Notes: a model not told the origin generated them from the letters alone. Shown: positions 1 to 12,049, counted from the first letter of the stretch. The stretch is 64,000 nucleotides of DNA from Paraescarpia echinospica (GCA_020002185.1 CM034538.1:1778270-1842269); one strand, 5' to 3'. Translations and numbers: made by a program.

Positions 1-475
1 GTCTCTTTGCCTTGACTTGCCGCTTGCAAGGCGCCATATCAGAATTTATTTAATAATAATAATCTAATTAGCTATTAAAAATAGTTTTGTCAACTGTGTT
101 TACACTATTCACTGTCTATGTAGTCTTTAAGAAGACTGTTTTCTGTGCACAAATGTTACACTTTTCGTAAGATTGCGTACGCTAGACTGCCTTATTTATT
201 TAGGTTATACAGCGCCCTAGCGAATAAGAGAGACACTAGCTACATAAACTTAGTTCGCCCGATTATCGCAAATGCTTAATTTTAACAACAAAGCTACCTT
301 ATCAAAATGTCTAGCAGGTACTGACTTACACAGATATTATCTTATGTAGGTAGTTTATGGTTGTTACTTTATCACCTATATATTCTACCACATAACGAGG
401 TTTGTTAAATCTTGTTTACTAACTTATCGTAGCCGTAAGCTAACGTACCCTATTATCACTCACCAATAAAGATAC
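1..475 (-). mobile_element. CR1-like LINE, 5' UTR and first codons of ORF1 (partial)
   Basis: Positions 35-37 are the complement of an ATG that opens a frame reading MAPCKRQVKAKK, the same start as the ORF1 of the LINE at 38178-39800. The following roughly 430 bp match 39331-39797 closely, so this is the 5' untranslated region of a second copy in the same orientation. The rest of the element lies left of the window. Similarity stops near 475, which probably marks the LINE 5' end. Confidence 0.8.
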
Positions 476-1153
476 AAAACACAGCAGCAGACATCCAGTG
501 TCACGAATCAAATAACATCAATTTATAGTCGAGCAGCATCTACGGGAAGGTACGGAAGGTCTATCTGGCCTAACACCATTTTCAACACCAGATTCCAGAA
601 CACATCCTTCATCTTGAAAAGGAGATGATGGAAATGTATATATTTAGATAAAAGAGCACCGACTTGGATCTCAGATGGTAACAAAAAGAGACACACCAAT
701 TACAACTAGGAGACTAACAACTGGAAGAACTGAAGATTGCTGGTCTGACATGGCGCACTGTCACAACAGGCCCTTAGGCAGAAATAATTTCTTGCCAGTC
801 TTGAATTAATCAAAAGTGTGCTGTTTAGCTTGCGTGGAAGCGAATCACGTCACTCATAGCCATTACTCGTCATCTTAGTTTCTAGAAAAATGACAAACAA
901 GTGTCATTTGAGCCATGCATTTAATGAATTCGGTTTGTTTCACTACCAGTTGTGCCAATGATAGTCATTAAAGGGACCCTAGACTTGGAACTATTAGGTA
1001 ACCTAGTAGCCAGCTGACCCCTTTTAAATTCCACCCATGTTATCAGTTGTAATTACCCGTCTTGGCTAGTCATCTGCCAGTCTTGGAGATGGGCAGATGG
1101 GTCTCTGGCTAAGGATAAGAGAGTGCGAGCTTCTATAGCACTGTCCAACGCCT
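476..1153. other. no gene seen; probable intron of the repair gene
   Basis: AT-rich sequence between the LINE and the last visible exon of the alkylation-repair gene. I looked on the minus strand for the expected C-terminal exon of the AlkD family and found none, so that exon is probably beyond the left edge and the LINE at 1-475 then lies within the gene. Confidence 0.4.
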
Positions 1154-1159
1154 GTGTAC

Positions 1160-3430
1160 CTGAAGAGTCTGTCTTTGTCGGTGTTAGCATTGCGTCGGAG
1201 TTGGTGGAGTATGGCGGTGCGTCGGAGCCACATGTCACCTGACACGATCCACTCATCCATCAGAGGAACAAGTTCATCAGGATTTCTTTTCACGAGGTCA
1301 CCAATAACTGCCTCACAATCATACGTCAAATGACACAGATATCCCATGTGTAGATTTAAAGGAATATAATCATATCTCATTATAATTCACAGTTGCTTCA
1401 AATGCAAGATTCATGAAAAACTACATCTGCATTGTATACACTACATTAATATAAATGATAATGACAAAAGTGTACCTCGGCCAAAGAGTTTTTGATGTCC
1501 AACAATATGCAGTAGATTTTATTTGGTGTATGCATATTTAGTAGCCTGGTAGACGCAACATTATATTTAAAAATAAATAGGAATGCTGTAGGTCAGTTAA
1601 ACAATGGAAAACATAATGCCGATTTATACTGAATTACAAGTCAAAGAAACCAAGAAAAAGTGCCAAGGATGTTTACTTTTGACAAAAGTAAATGAAAAAT
1701 ATTCATAACTGTAACATAAGTGATAACTAGGATTGTAATGAAGGGCAGTGATCAGAGTTTTCACACAAATACTTCTGAAATTATATTGAATGGTATGGTA
1801 AATTGGAAGAGAATTTTCAAAGATTTACTCTTGGAAGGCTATCCCTCTCTGGTTTATTGGATGCAAGATGTGCACTTTTGTCAATTCTTCCTTGTTCCAA
1901 ATTACAATAAAATCTTGCGTTTTACACAAAACCAACAATAAATAATATACACATCATGAACAATAATACGTACAAATATAATCATACTGGCTTGGAATAA
2001 AAAAATGCATAAAGTACATCATTGGGATTTTGAAGAACTGGAAGAAATACTTCTTACAGTAATTTTCTTATTTGTATTTCAGAAATTCTTCCTTATTCTA
2101 AATTTCAATAAAAACTAGTAAATGCACAAACGACAAGAAAATACACAACAAATGTGTACATAACCTTCGTAATTGTCTGTTAAACATTACTAAATAACCA
2201 ACGTAGACACACCATTAGAAGCGATGTCATCGACCGTGTCCCACCAACTTTTTGAAGAGATCAGCTCCACACCAACAAACTTTGCCGATTCCAGACATTC
2301 GGCGGCTGACGTCCCACAGAGAACATCAGCTCTCGACTTGGCTACATCTAGGGCGAAATACTGCAGCTCCCTCTGGGGGCGTTGCCATAGCAACGACAGT
2401 AGTTTCATCAGTGCGCTTCGATCAGGCTTGGAGAACCGTGAAAGTACCTGGGAAACAGTATAACATTAGAGACATAATTTTAGAGGTGAATCCATATCTG
2501 TGTGCATGTCTATGATGGCTTCCATTGAAGACCTCTTGGATACTAAATACACACTACCTGGTATGTCAAAATGAGGGGGTGGCACAGAAGTAGAATACTG
2601 AAACAAGAGGTTAACAGATGGTTAATATAACAGAAACTTTAAGGCTTCAACTAGACACACGCAGCATTAAAGTTCTACTTTTCTACGATACTATATGATC
2701 ATGGTATCTTGAGCATGGTTTCTAATCACCCGAACACAGCCACTCATTGACCTGAATCTTTTCATTTACCAGACACAGACATCTCAGGACCTTTTCCAAG
2801 AGGGCAAAATAGATATGGAATTGGAATTTTTGGAATTGGAACAATTTATTCGATAATAAACAAAGGCACACAATGCAACACACATTTTTACAATAGTTAG
2901 TCTATGTCGGGAGGCTCTCATCTATAATATGCTTATACATACACATATTATGATATATATATAATAATATATATATATATATACATACACAGTGGAGCCT
3001 CACTTTATGGTCACCTCAGTATTGAGGTCACCCTAGAGTAGTCCCAAAATATTTTTTAACAGTAAAAACATGCATTCATATATGTATTAGGTGAGATATA
3101 TACGAAAACATTTCCATATTCCAGTACCATGGAGAGGGCAAGTACCTCCTTGTCCCCCCCTTACTTGTATGACCAGTGAAACAGCCACACCTTTCTGTCG
3201 ATGGCTCTCCGTTCCACTGAGTAGAGCCCGTAGAATTCAAACTTGCCCCTCATGTATCGCTTCATATCAGAGCCCCTGGTGGCATTGCCATGCTTCCCGT
3301 ACTCGAGGACAATAGCAGCAACAATCTGATCTGCCAGTTCGTCGTTCTTCACACAATCTGTCGTTGACTTGCGCGACGGTCGACTGGTGCTAACAGCGCG
3401 AGTTAAACGCTTTTGTCGAACCTTTGGCAT
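1160..3430 (-). CDS. AlkD-family DNA alkylation repair protein (HEAT-like repeats), 3' end missing
   Basis: Three exons fit together with conserved frame: 3430-3191 (ATG to residue 80), 2447-2213, and 1307-1160, each with GT/AG borders. Exon 1 has the family N-terminal signature YMRGKFEFYGL...RRAID. Exon 2 has LWQRPQRELQYFALD followed by SSKSWWDTVDDIASN. Exon 3 has DEWIVSGDMWLRRTAILHQL and ends LFR in phase 2. The AlkD family consists of HEAT-like repeat glycosylases that remove cationic alkylated bases; the Trp/Asp-rich SWWDTVD region lines the DNA cleft. The expected C-terminal exon (typically ...KAIGWALR...) is not visible and should lie left of the window. The product should act in the nucleus. 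Exon 1 is duplicated, in inverted orientation and broken, at 54593-54832. Confidence 0.85.
2985..3060. mobile_element. fragment of a pogo/Tc1-like MITE
   Basis: The stretch beginning CAGTGGAGCCTCACTTTATG, with the following TCACCTCAGTATTGAGGTCA, matches the end of the longer copy at 55434-55606 and is related to 13225-13320. CAGTG(G/A)A(A/G)CC is a typical terminus of invertebrate pogo-like elements. Confidence 0.5.
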
Positions 3431-4639
3431 GATGCTACAATATCTACCTGTATGCCAACAAAATTGTAGTTTACACGTAATGTTGAACAGCTGTTTCATT
3501 ATTCACAAAATGCAAAAGGTTGATTCTGCTTTCATAGTTTCACAGCCTAAACAGGGTAGTGTTAATGTGGACAATATGCTCCATTAAGCCACAGTTGCAC
3601 ACTATAACAAAGATAAATCTACCGATACATTTTGATAAGTGTGTGCATTTTATTTGTTAACAAAAGTCCAGAAAACACAACACAGTATTACAATGAATTG
3701 CTTATAGCATCTATGGCAATCAGCTATTTATAAACACCAGACATTTTGTTTGACACAAATCATTTAAATATTGCATATTTTGTATTTTTGTTCTATTTCA
3801 AGTGCTCTTGTATTTGAGGTGGTTCACAGAATCAACACAATAAATGTGACAAGGTACAACTGATTCAGCAAATTTCTGCATACTGTGTGGGATAAAGGCC
3901 ATGGGTGGTGTATCATTCAGGGGTCAGCCCACTGTTGGTTTTCCCATAGGCGACTATGTTAACATTTTGTCTGATTATAAGAAAACGTGACCTATAAAAT
4001 GTCTTAAACTTCTCACCTGCTGTTATCATCATCTCATTGACATGCCGATAGATTTTAACAAAAACTGCATACTTCCAGCTCTCGTAAAATGCCTGTATGT
4101 ATGACACCCGTCAATATTTACAAATGCCGGCAAGAATTACTCCGCAAACAGGTCACACAGGCAAATTGCTGCCAAATATCCTTCCGCTTATTCAAATCAT
4201 CTAGAAATCCACCATTTTACAGTCAACACCTTCTACAATCACACATGAAAATCTCCCTACTCAAATGCACTTATGTCACAGCATGTGAATTTTGTAAAAA
4301 AAATCATTTCTCAAAAATACACTGCATTTTTCTTCGTGTGCAACGGACAGGAAGTCTAACTAGCACATGACCCCTTCAACTAAATACCACACTTGTAAGG
4401 ACTGTTGCCAGGCCAATTTTAGTGTAAATTAGTCCACCAGGTAGCACCACTGTATTGTCACATATTTTGCCTGCCCATAACACAGTCGTACCGGGGCCAA
4501 TCAACTCAGGCAGTCGTGCCCTTGCTTAAAACAATAAGATGGTGAAAGACTTCGAAATATGGGAGTGACAGGGACCTGCAAATGAGAGGGGTGATGGGGA
4601 GCTGGAAAAAGGGTGGAGTGGACCAGGAAATGAGGCAGT

Positions 4640-5335
4640 GAATAGGACCTAAACATGGGCGTAAAGGGTACTTGGAAATAGGGAGGGTAAATGGGATCTG
4701 GAAATGATGGGGTGAAGAGGATCTAGAAATGAGGGGTAAAGGGGCTCTGGAAATGAGGGGTAGAGGGGAAATAAGAGGGTGAAGGGGGCATGGAAATAAG
4801 AGGGTGAAGGGGGCATGGAAATAAGAGGATGAAGGAGGCCTGGAAATAAGAGGATGAAGGAGGCCTTGAAATAAGGTGGTGGAGGGTGCCTGGAAATAAG
4901 AGGTTGAACGGGGGACCTAGAAATAAGAGGATGAAGGAGGCCTGGAAATAAGAGGATGAAGGGGGCATGGAAATAAGAGGGTGAAGGGGGCCTGGAAATA
5001 AGATGGTGGAGGGGACCTAGAAATAAGAGGGTGAAGGGGGCCTGGAAATAAGATGGTGGAGGGCGCCTGGAAATAAGAGGTTGAACGGGACGTAGAAATA
5101 AGAGGATGAAGGAGGCCTGGAAATAAGAGGGTGAAGGGGGCCTGGAAATAAGAGGATGAAGGGCACCTAGAAATAAGAGGGTGAAAGGGGCCTGGAAATA
5201 AGATGGTGGAGGGCGCCTGGAAATAAGAGGATGAACGGGACCTAGAAATAAGAGGACGAAGGAGGCCTGGAAATAAGAGGATGAAGGGGGCATGGAAATA
5301 AGAGGGTGAAGGGGGCGTGGAAATTAAGGAGGATG
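4640..5335. repeat. minisatellite, about 27-30 bp unit (AGGCCTGGAAATAAGAGGATG)
   Basis: About 24 degenerate purine-rich units of the type GGCCTGGAAATAAGAGGATG A(A)GG. A shorter array of the same unit, inverted, occupies 53720-54010, so the array predates the inverted duplication and its copy number has since changed. The long open frame across it on the minus strand follows from the unit being stop-free and is not evidence for a gene. Confidence 0.85.
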
Positions 5336-5349
5336 AAAGGGGACCAGCA

Positions 5350-6900
5350 AAGGAGGGAATGGAAGTCTGAAATTCCCTGCAGCTGTTTTATAATCAAATG
5401 CATTCTAAATTTATAAAACAAGCAACAAAATCAAAATGGAAAATATGGCTTGAAGTGCTCTGTAACTTTGTATGTGGTCGAGTATATGTCTAGAAAGGAA
5501 TCTGAAAACCGTGGCCATTGCCAAGTTGGTTTTGCATGTCTTAATTTGTGTCCTTGGGAGTTGGGCCTGAGACCCTAGCCTAGGGTAGCAAGTATTCTGC
5601 AAAGGTTCATACTGTCTGGTGTTGTAAGACACAGCCAGAGACAGTCCACGGAAAAAGAAATAACTCAACCACTACCCTATATTCATATTGGCACCTACTT
5701 GCTACACTGTCCAATTACGAAAATGAAAAAATCATGCTTTGAAAAAACCTTGGCATGGATTAATCTAGGACTAGAGTCCACACACTGTCATGAACACAGT
5801 ACAGTCAATGTCATTAGACAATGTTTACTACTACTAGTCAGCCTAGTATTTCTATTAGTAGTACCACTATAAATATATATATATATAGTACCAGTAGGTA
5901 ATAGGCAGTACTTCTACAACTTACAAGTACGATGCACTAGGCCTACTAGTACTAGTACTAGTAGTAGTACTACCTGCAAGTACTAGTGCCAGGCCGTGAG
6001 ACTCATTGAATCTTAGACTTAGTTTTAACGTGACGAAGTCATGCTTCTTCCAAAGTGACCCATTCTGACTGTTACTAAGACCCTGGTTTTCCGTTATGTG
6101 GAACTGTGTTTACCTGTTAACTTGCATACCATAAACATGCGAAACCTTGCTAAACCTAACGCGTTCGTACGTTGAGCTTGCACATTCAGCACATTCGCCG
6201 GATAGCCGGGGTCATATCTTTAACCAATCAGCTTCGTCCGGGGTCAGCATCACGTGCGTCGAATTTGGAGGGACAGACTTTCGAAGTGCCAGTTGGAGGT
6301 GTTTCTTTCGGCTGCTTTGCTAACCTTGCAAGTGTGTGTCAGCATTTGAAATACCAAGGTAAACGCATTTAAGACGCATGTTCAGTGACATAAAAGAATG
6401 TTATTATTTTCAGTTAATTCAGTTAGAAACACGTGTGAAAACCGGCTGACGCTGCCCGCGGTGGGCGTACACGGACCGGCTGAGCTTTGGAAGTGGTCTG
6501 TACCAACCCTGGCTCTGCCGCAGGCTACACTTGCAGACTCCCCGGAAGCAGAGTGCGAAAACGCGTGTTAAGTGCTCTAAAATCATGTAGACGTTTCTTA
6601 TCGACTACTCAGACGATAGGGATGTCCACGATAATCGCCAAATGGAACATTTTAAATTATAATTGATTAATCATCCTGATTAGGAATATTGTTATTATTG
6701 GCATTAAATCACTGTATTCATTAGTAGAAAAAGTAGACAGTCTAGTGACACTTACTGAAGGAGTGGAGGTGAGTGACAGTGTCCATTTTTTGCATTACAA
6801 GACATTTTTATATTAATTTTTATTAATTATAAAATGTTACGTTCTTGCTATGAGAACTGCTAGGTTTTGTCCTTGTTTAGTTTCTCTTAGTCTTAGCCTA
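5350..6900. other. unannotated; contains a CpG-richer stretch at 6160-6580
   Basis: 5840-5990 is a degenerate CTAGTA/AT low-complexity patch. 6160-6580 is richer in C, G and CpG than its surroundings and could be a promoter or first-exon region. An open stretch ends CAGCATTTGAAATACCAAG followed by GTAAAC, a plausible donor, but it has no ATG and I recognise no protein. The 5350-6570 part is absent from the other arm of the inverted duplication. Confidence 0.3.
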
Positions 6901-7715
6901 GGACCAGTGGACTTCACTGGATACCTGCCACCATCAATGACAATGTTATTATCAAATTCATAACACTAATAAGTTCACGTTTTAGTGAAGGTTTCATTGC
7001 AAATGCTTTGTAATTAGCCTGAAATGAGTGCAGCACTTTGAAAAAGAAAATTGAACAAATATCAAAGTGAATGTATATTATGGTGGTTAAACATGTAATA
7101 ATAACTAATGACAATGAACTATGACGTAAATGTCACAATTGATTTTCTACATCAAAAAAGACATTTTAAAATACTCTATTACAAAACTATCTGAAATTCA
7201 GTTTAGGATAAATTGTAGTATTGTGCACCGTTATTATTTTCTGAACTAATGTTGTTTGAAAACATGCTAGCTCATAACACCAGACTGATGTCTACAGACT
7301 TGAGAAGTGATAGAACACCCTACCCCTGTATACTTGAGTTACATAGCTGGTTGGCTGCACACATGTTTCATGCCGCAGCAGAGTCAGTTTTTTACTCATG
7401 GTGAAACTTGACAACATGTCTCTGGTGCATACACATTGGAAAGGCAAGCCAGATAGTTGCCATGGCAACATGATTCCTAGAAATGTTGCAGTAGTGTGAG
7501 GTGACTGACAAGACTGAGTATGGTTTCTGGACATGAATTATGTGAAGGGGATAGGGCCAGTAGGCCCAATTTTAATAGTTTAGAATTGAATTTACTGAAG
7601 CTGAAACAAAGTGTCGCTAACAAAAACCTAATTATAAATATTTAGTACCAGGTATTACAGATTCCCACTGCTCCATTTTAACAAGATTTAAACAAAATAT
7701 TTCTAAATCAATATT

Positions 7716-7818
7716 TTAACCATTCAATATTTTAAACACTTTTATCTGATCTCCTCTCAATCTCCTGGTCTCTAGTGTTGTTAAACCACATTCTTTTAGG
7801 TGTATTTTGTAACTAAGA
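7716..7818 (-). pseudogene. LINE reverse transcriptase, C-terminal tail
   Basis: Minus-strand frame ending LETRRLRGDQIKVFKILNG then stop. The motif LxxRRxRGDxIxVxKILNG is the typical C-terminal end of CR1/L2/Rex-type LINE ORF2 proteins. It runs into the assembly gap on its 5' side, so only the last 34 residues are visible. Confidence 0.7.
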
Positions 7819-8818
7819 NNNNNNNNNNNNNNNNNNNNNNNNNNNNNNNNNNNNNNNNNNNNNNNNNNNNNNNNNNNNNNNNNNNNNNNNNNNNNNNNNN
7901 NNNNNNNNNNNNNNNNNNNNNNNNNNNNNNNNNNNNNNNNNNNNNNNNNNNNNNNNNNNNNNNNNNNNNNNNNNNNNNNNNNNNNNNNNNNNNNNNNNNN
8001 NNNNNNNNNNNNNNNNNNNNNNNNNNNNNNNNNNNNNNNNNNNNNNNNNNNNNNNNNNNNNNNNNNNNNNNNNNNNNNNNNNNNNNNNNNNNNNNNNNNN
8101 NNNNNNNNNNNNNNNNNNNNNNNNNNNNNNNNNNNNNNNNNNNNNNNNNNNNNNNNNNNNNNNNNNNNNNNNNNNNNNNNNNNNNNNNNNNNNNNNNNNN
8201 NNNNNNNNNNNNNNNNNNNNNNNNNNNNNNNNNNNNNNNNNNNNNNNNNNNNNNNNNNNNNNNNNNNNNNNNNNNNNNNNNNNNNNNNNNNNNNNNNNNN
8301 NNNNNNNNNNNNNNNNNNNNNNNNNNNNNNNNNNNNNNNNNNNNNNNNNNNNNNNNNNNNNNNNNNNNNNNNNNNNNNNNNNNNNNNNNNNNNNNNNNNN
8401 NNNNNNNNNNNNNNNNNNNNNNNNNNNNNNNNNNNNNNNNNNNNNNNNNNNNNNNNNNNNNNNNNNNNNNNNNNNNNNNNNNNNNNNNNNNNNNNNNNNN
8501 NNNNNNNNNNNNNNNNNNNNNNNNNNNNNNNNNNNNNNNNNNNNNNNNNNNNNNNNNNNNNNNNNNNNNNNNNNNNNNNNNNNNNNNNNNNNNNNNNNNN
8601 NNNNNNNNNNNNNNNNNNNNNNNNNNNNNNNNNNNNNNNNNNNNNNNNNNNNNNNNNNNNNNNNNNNNNNNNNNNNNNNNNNNNNNNNNNNNNNNNNNNN
8701 NNNNNNNNNNNNNNNNNNNNNNNNNNNNNNNNNNNNNNNNNNNNNNNNNNNNNNNNNNNNNNNNNNNNNNNNNNNNNNNNNNNNNNNNNNNNNNNNNNNN
8801 NNNNNNNNNNNNNNNNNN
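7819..8818. other. assembly gap (1,000 N)
   Basis: Exactly 1,000 unresolved bases, which suggests a placeholder rather than a measured length. It borders the 48-bp array on its right. Confidence 0.99.
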
Positions 8819-9396
8819 GGCATGGAACAAGGTGGAGAGCAACAACAACAACCCTCACCCCTGTACGGCATGGAACAAGGTGGAGAGCAACAACAACAAC
8901 CCTCACCCCTGTACGGCATGGAACAAGGTGGAGAGCAACAACAACAACCCTCACCCCTGTACGGCATGGAACAAGGTGGAGAGCAACAACAACAACCCTC
9001 ACCCTTGTACGGCATGGAACAAGGTGGAGAGCAACAACAACAACCCTCACCCCTGTACGGCATGGAACAAGGTGGAGAGCAACAACAACAACCCTCACCC
9101 TTGTACGGCATGGAACAAGGTGGAGAGCAACAACAACAACCCTCACCCTTGTACGGCATGGAACAAGGTGGAGAGCAACAACAACAACCCTCACCCTTGT
9201 ACGGCATGGAACAAGGTGGAGAGCAACAACAACAACCCTCACCCTTGTACGGCATGGAACAAGGTGGAGAGCAACAACAACAACCCTCACCCTTGTACGG
9301 CATGGAACAAGGTGGAGAGCAACAACAACAACCCTCACCCTTGTACGGCATGGAACAAGGTGGAGAGCAACAACAACCCTCACCCCTGTACAGCAG
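8819..9396 (+). repeat. 48-bp minisatellite, 12 units visible
   Basis: Twelve nearly identical units starting GGCATGGAACAAGGTGGAGA, with the last unit 3 bp shorter. The only recurrent variant is CCCCTG/CCCTTG. The unit is a multiple of three and stop-free in several frames, one of which reads repeats of MEQGGEQQQQPSPLYG. It starts inside the assembly gap, so the true number is unknown. I see no flanking coding signal and treat it as non-coding, though a repetitive Q/P-rich protein is not excluded. Confidence 0.9.
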
Positions 9397-9599
9397 GGAA
9401 TAAAGAGGAGCGCAACAACAATCGTGTCTGTCGAACATGGCGTCGATTGAACCAATCCATTTCATCTTTTTTATTGTTGGTTACCTCCACTAACATCCTT
9501 ACGAGAGCACAAGCGCAATGTTGCTCTTGTAGATATAGAGACATTTCACAACCGGGGCGCAATGACCGCTTATCACTTTGGTTTTAAAGACTCTCAAGT

Positions 9600-10259
9600 G
9601 TTGATATCGAATATTGCTCTATACCTGCCTGTGACCTTGCAGTGTCTGAAATTAGCAAAAAAATTAACTGAGCCAGATTTTTTTTAACTGGCCCAGATCA
9701 ATTTTGAACTGGCCCTGCTGAATTTGAACTGTCGGTTGAACTTTGGCTTTGCTATTCAATGCAACCGTTCGCGTGATAATAATTTGTTCTGAGAACTATT
9801 GTTGAATTATTACCAAAGTTGCGTTTACCGTCTCCTATAATTGAGTCGGGTCTAAGATTGCTAACGAACGTTGCATCGGATGCAGCCAAGCCTGTCCGCA
9901 GAGATAAACCGATGGCGTTTGTGAACCGGCGGTGTCGGGCCGATAACTTAAAACATTTTGGCGCATTGAATCGGCGGGACAGATTTTGAATAGGCGGCCG
10001 CCGATTCAAAGGCCTTAATTTTGAACACTGCCTTGTGCCACAGACTACATTAAATTCAAGACATAGGCCCTACATCCGGTGTGCTCAAACTCAATCCTGG
10101 TATTGGAAGCTCAATCGGCGATTTGGTTAGTGATTCAAACCGGAACGGTTGTAGGTTACCATAGGTGGGTCCAGGGGGTACGTGCCCCTAGACCTTTGCC
10201 TAAGCTAGAGTGGTGTGCCCTCTAGACCATTTGAATAATGTTCAAACGTTACTGAAGTT
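9600..10259. other. no gene seen
   Basis: Contains three imperfect repeats of TTGAACTGGCCC (9665-9740) and, near 10165-10235, a short repeat with the phrase GGGTCCAGGGGGTACGTGCC that recurs in related form at about 12893 (GGGGCGGATCCAGAG) and 20218 (GGCGGATCCAGGAG). This suggests a small dispersed repeat family. Confidence 0.35.
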
Positions 10260-10631
10260 ACGGTGTCGCGCTTACATTTATCCGGGCATTAAATAATATC
10301 CGGGTGACGTTTCTGCGCGTGCGCGTATCTAGGGGAATGTATTTAGCACCAGCTACGACTATCGCGTTTTCATTTATCCGGGCGTTATGTATGTTTATAT
10401 GTATATATATATAATTACATATATTTCTATATATATACATAAATTATAAAATGTTTGCTTCCCACAGACATAAACAATTTCTGTCGTAAAACAGTTTCCT
10501 CTCCACGCACACGTCACGTGACTTACTCTTATAATTGGTCACAAATCTAAAACAGCAAATTATAATTATGTACTCTAACTATAACGCTCGTATTACGATA
10601 ACAAACAAAACATATATTTAACTACTGGATA

Positions 10632-11945
10632 TTATTTAATTATTAAAGACAAAAATAGACGAGTAAACGACAAAGGGAATTATAGGCCAATATGTCTATC
10701 GAATATATTTTCGAAGATAATAGACACTGTTCTTTTTAACAGAATGAAAATGTACTTGGAAACCACTCCTAATCAATTTGGCTTTAAGCCTAAACATGGA
10801 ACGGAGTTATGCGTGTTTGCATTTAAGGAATTATTAAGGTTCTACACTGAACATGGTTCAGCTATGCACGTCGCATTTTTAGATGCATCAAAGGCGTTTG
10901 ATCGTGTCAACCGAAATAAACTTATAACGAAACTAGAACAACGAAATGTACCGAACTATATCTTAAGAATACTCAGCAATGAATTCAATAATCAATGTGT
11001 ATGCATACGATGGGGAAATACCTACTCGGACTTCTTCTCGGTAGGCAATGGTGTTAAGCAAGGTGGGAAGTTATCCCCTTTGCTTTTTAACATTTGTATG
11101 GATAATCTGAGTATAAAACTGCACAAAAAACAAATCGGTTGTAGTCTTGGTAACATGGTTGTTAATCACCTTATATACGCCGATGATCTACTTCTGTTTG
11201 CACCTTCTGCTAAAGGACTACAAACACTACTAGACATGTGTTACTCATATGGATGTGAGCACGATGTGCAATACAATGCGAGTAAATCCCTGGTCATGTA
11301 CTTTGAATCTAGAAAGTCAAATCTGTCTAAAGAAATGACATTAGGAGGAAAGAAGTTAAACTTTGCCACCTCTTGTAAATATCTTGGACATGTAATTTCT
11401 AATAACTTGTCTGATGAGTCTGACATGCAAGCCAAAGTGAGACTTTTGTATGCCAAGAGTAACATGTTACGTCAAAAGTTTCACTTTTGTTCAACTGCTG
11501 TAAAAAATAAGCTATTTACAGCGTATTTTGGTAATATCTATATGTGTGCGTTATGGGTGAACTTTAGAAAAGTTAATTTTCATCAATTCATTGTTGCATA
11601 TAACAACTCTTTCAGGATATTGAACAATTTGCCCATGAGATGTAGCGCTAGCCACATGTTTGCTACAGCTAATGTCAGCTCGGGTAAATGTGTAATCAGA
11701 AAGGCTATTTTTAGCTTAATGAATAGGATTGACATGTCTTTGAATCCCATTATTTATAGCATTAAAACTAGCGACGTGTATTGTACTTCGAAACTGCGGC
11801 ACCAGTGGGTCCGGGATTTATATAATTTTTAAACATATTGTTCTTATCTATGTATTTTTATATTATTTACATACTTTTATTGATTTATTTGTATATATGG
11901 ACATCATGATTGTCTGAAATAAATACATTATTATTATTATTATTT
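10632..11945 (+). mobile_element. 5'-truncated LINE with (ATT)n tail
   Basis: Open reading begins upstream of the ATG at 10744, with NYRPICLSN of the reverse transcriptase at about 10678-10705, so the copy is truncated inside the RT domain. After the stop at 11832 there is an AT-rich 3' UTR with AATAAA and an (ATT)n tail at about 11925-11945. Confidence 0.85.
10744..11832 (+). CDS. LINE reverse transcriptase, C-terminal 362 residues
   Basis: The protein shows RT motifs in order: FGFKPKHGTE, LDASKAFDRVNR (motif A), GVKQGGKLSPLLFNICMD (motif B), and YADDLLLFAPS (motif C, with the catalytic YADD). A thumb and C-terminal region follows, ending RDLYNF. This copies RNA into DNA at the target site. 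It is a non-LTR (CR1/Jockey-group) RT. The start given is an internal Met; the frame is open further upstream to about 10632. It has no endonuclease or ORF1 and cannot be autonomous. The frame is intact, so the insertion is probably fairly young. Confidence 0.9.
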   Translation: MKMYLETTPNQFGFKPKHGTELCVFAFKELLRFYTEHGSAMHVAFLDASKAFDRVNRNKLITKLEQRNVPNYILRILSNEFNNQCVCIRWGNTYSDFFSVGNGVKQGGKLSPLLFNICMDNLSIKLHKKQIGCSLGNMVVNHLIYADDLLLFAPSAKGLQTLLDMCYSYGCEHDVQYNASKSLVMYFESRKSNLSKEMTLGGKKLNFATSCKYLGHVISNNLSDESDMQAKVRLLYAKSNMLRQKFHFCSTAVKNKLFTAYFGNIYMCALWVNFRKVNFHQFIVAYNNSFRILNNLPMRCSASHMFATANVSSGKCVIRKAIFSLMNRIDMSLNPIIYSIKTSDVYCTSKLRHQWVRDLYNF

Positions 11946-12049
11946 ATCACTACGTGTTCTACTGGTGCCAAATATTATGCCTTACATGTGCACATAAACA
12001 TCACCCGGATAACATTTAACGCCCGCATAAATGTAAGCGCGACAACGGC

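Larger units (their letters stand above)
2555..7540. repeat. inverted segmental duplication, arm 1
   Basis: Read on the minus strand, this region matches 52900-55760 on the plus strand piece by piece. Examples are 7292-7520 with 52935-53180, 6960-7180 with 53290-53540, 6570-6650 with 53590-53690, 4380-4540 with 54040-54190, 3100-3830 with 54190-54960, and 2560-2690 with 55650-55760. Arm 1 holds about 550 bp (3836-4390) and about 1.2 kb (5350-6570) that arm 2 lacks. Arm 2 holds a MITE and the border of a Polinton that arm 1 lacks. The repair-gene exon 1 is included in both arms. Confidence 0.85.
10264..12044. mobile_element. TIR element with ACGG target duplication, split by a LINE
   Basis: The left end TGTCGCGCTTACATTTATCC is matched in inverted orientation by the right end. 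The similarity runs for about 95 bp, from 10264 to about 10357 and from about 11950 to 12044. The element is flanked on both sides by ACGG (10260-10263 and 12045-12048), a possible 4-bp target duplication. The interior holds the LINE at about 10632-11945, which appears to have landed in a MITE-like element. Confidence 0.7.

Noticed and set aside
8819..9396. CRISPR-like appearance of evenly spaced repeats
   Set aside because: There are no spacers: the 48-bp units abut each other, and the genome is eukaryotic.
8822..9403. Q/P-rich repetitive protein MEQGGEQQQQPSPLYG x12
   Set aside because: Several frames on both strands are equally open and the single recurrent variant is silent in more than one frame, so coding cannot be distinguished.
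7716..9587. Frames of 350-595 residues across the first gap
   Set aside because: Mostly unknown residues from N bases. Only the LINE RT tail at the left edge is real.
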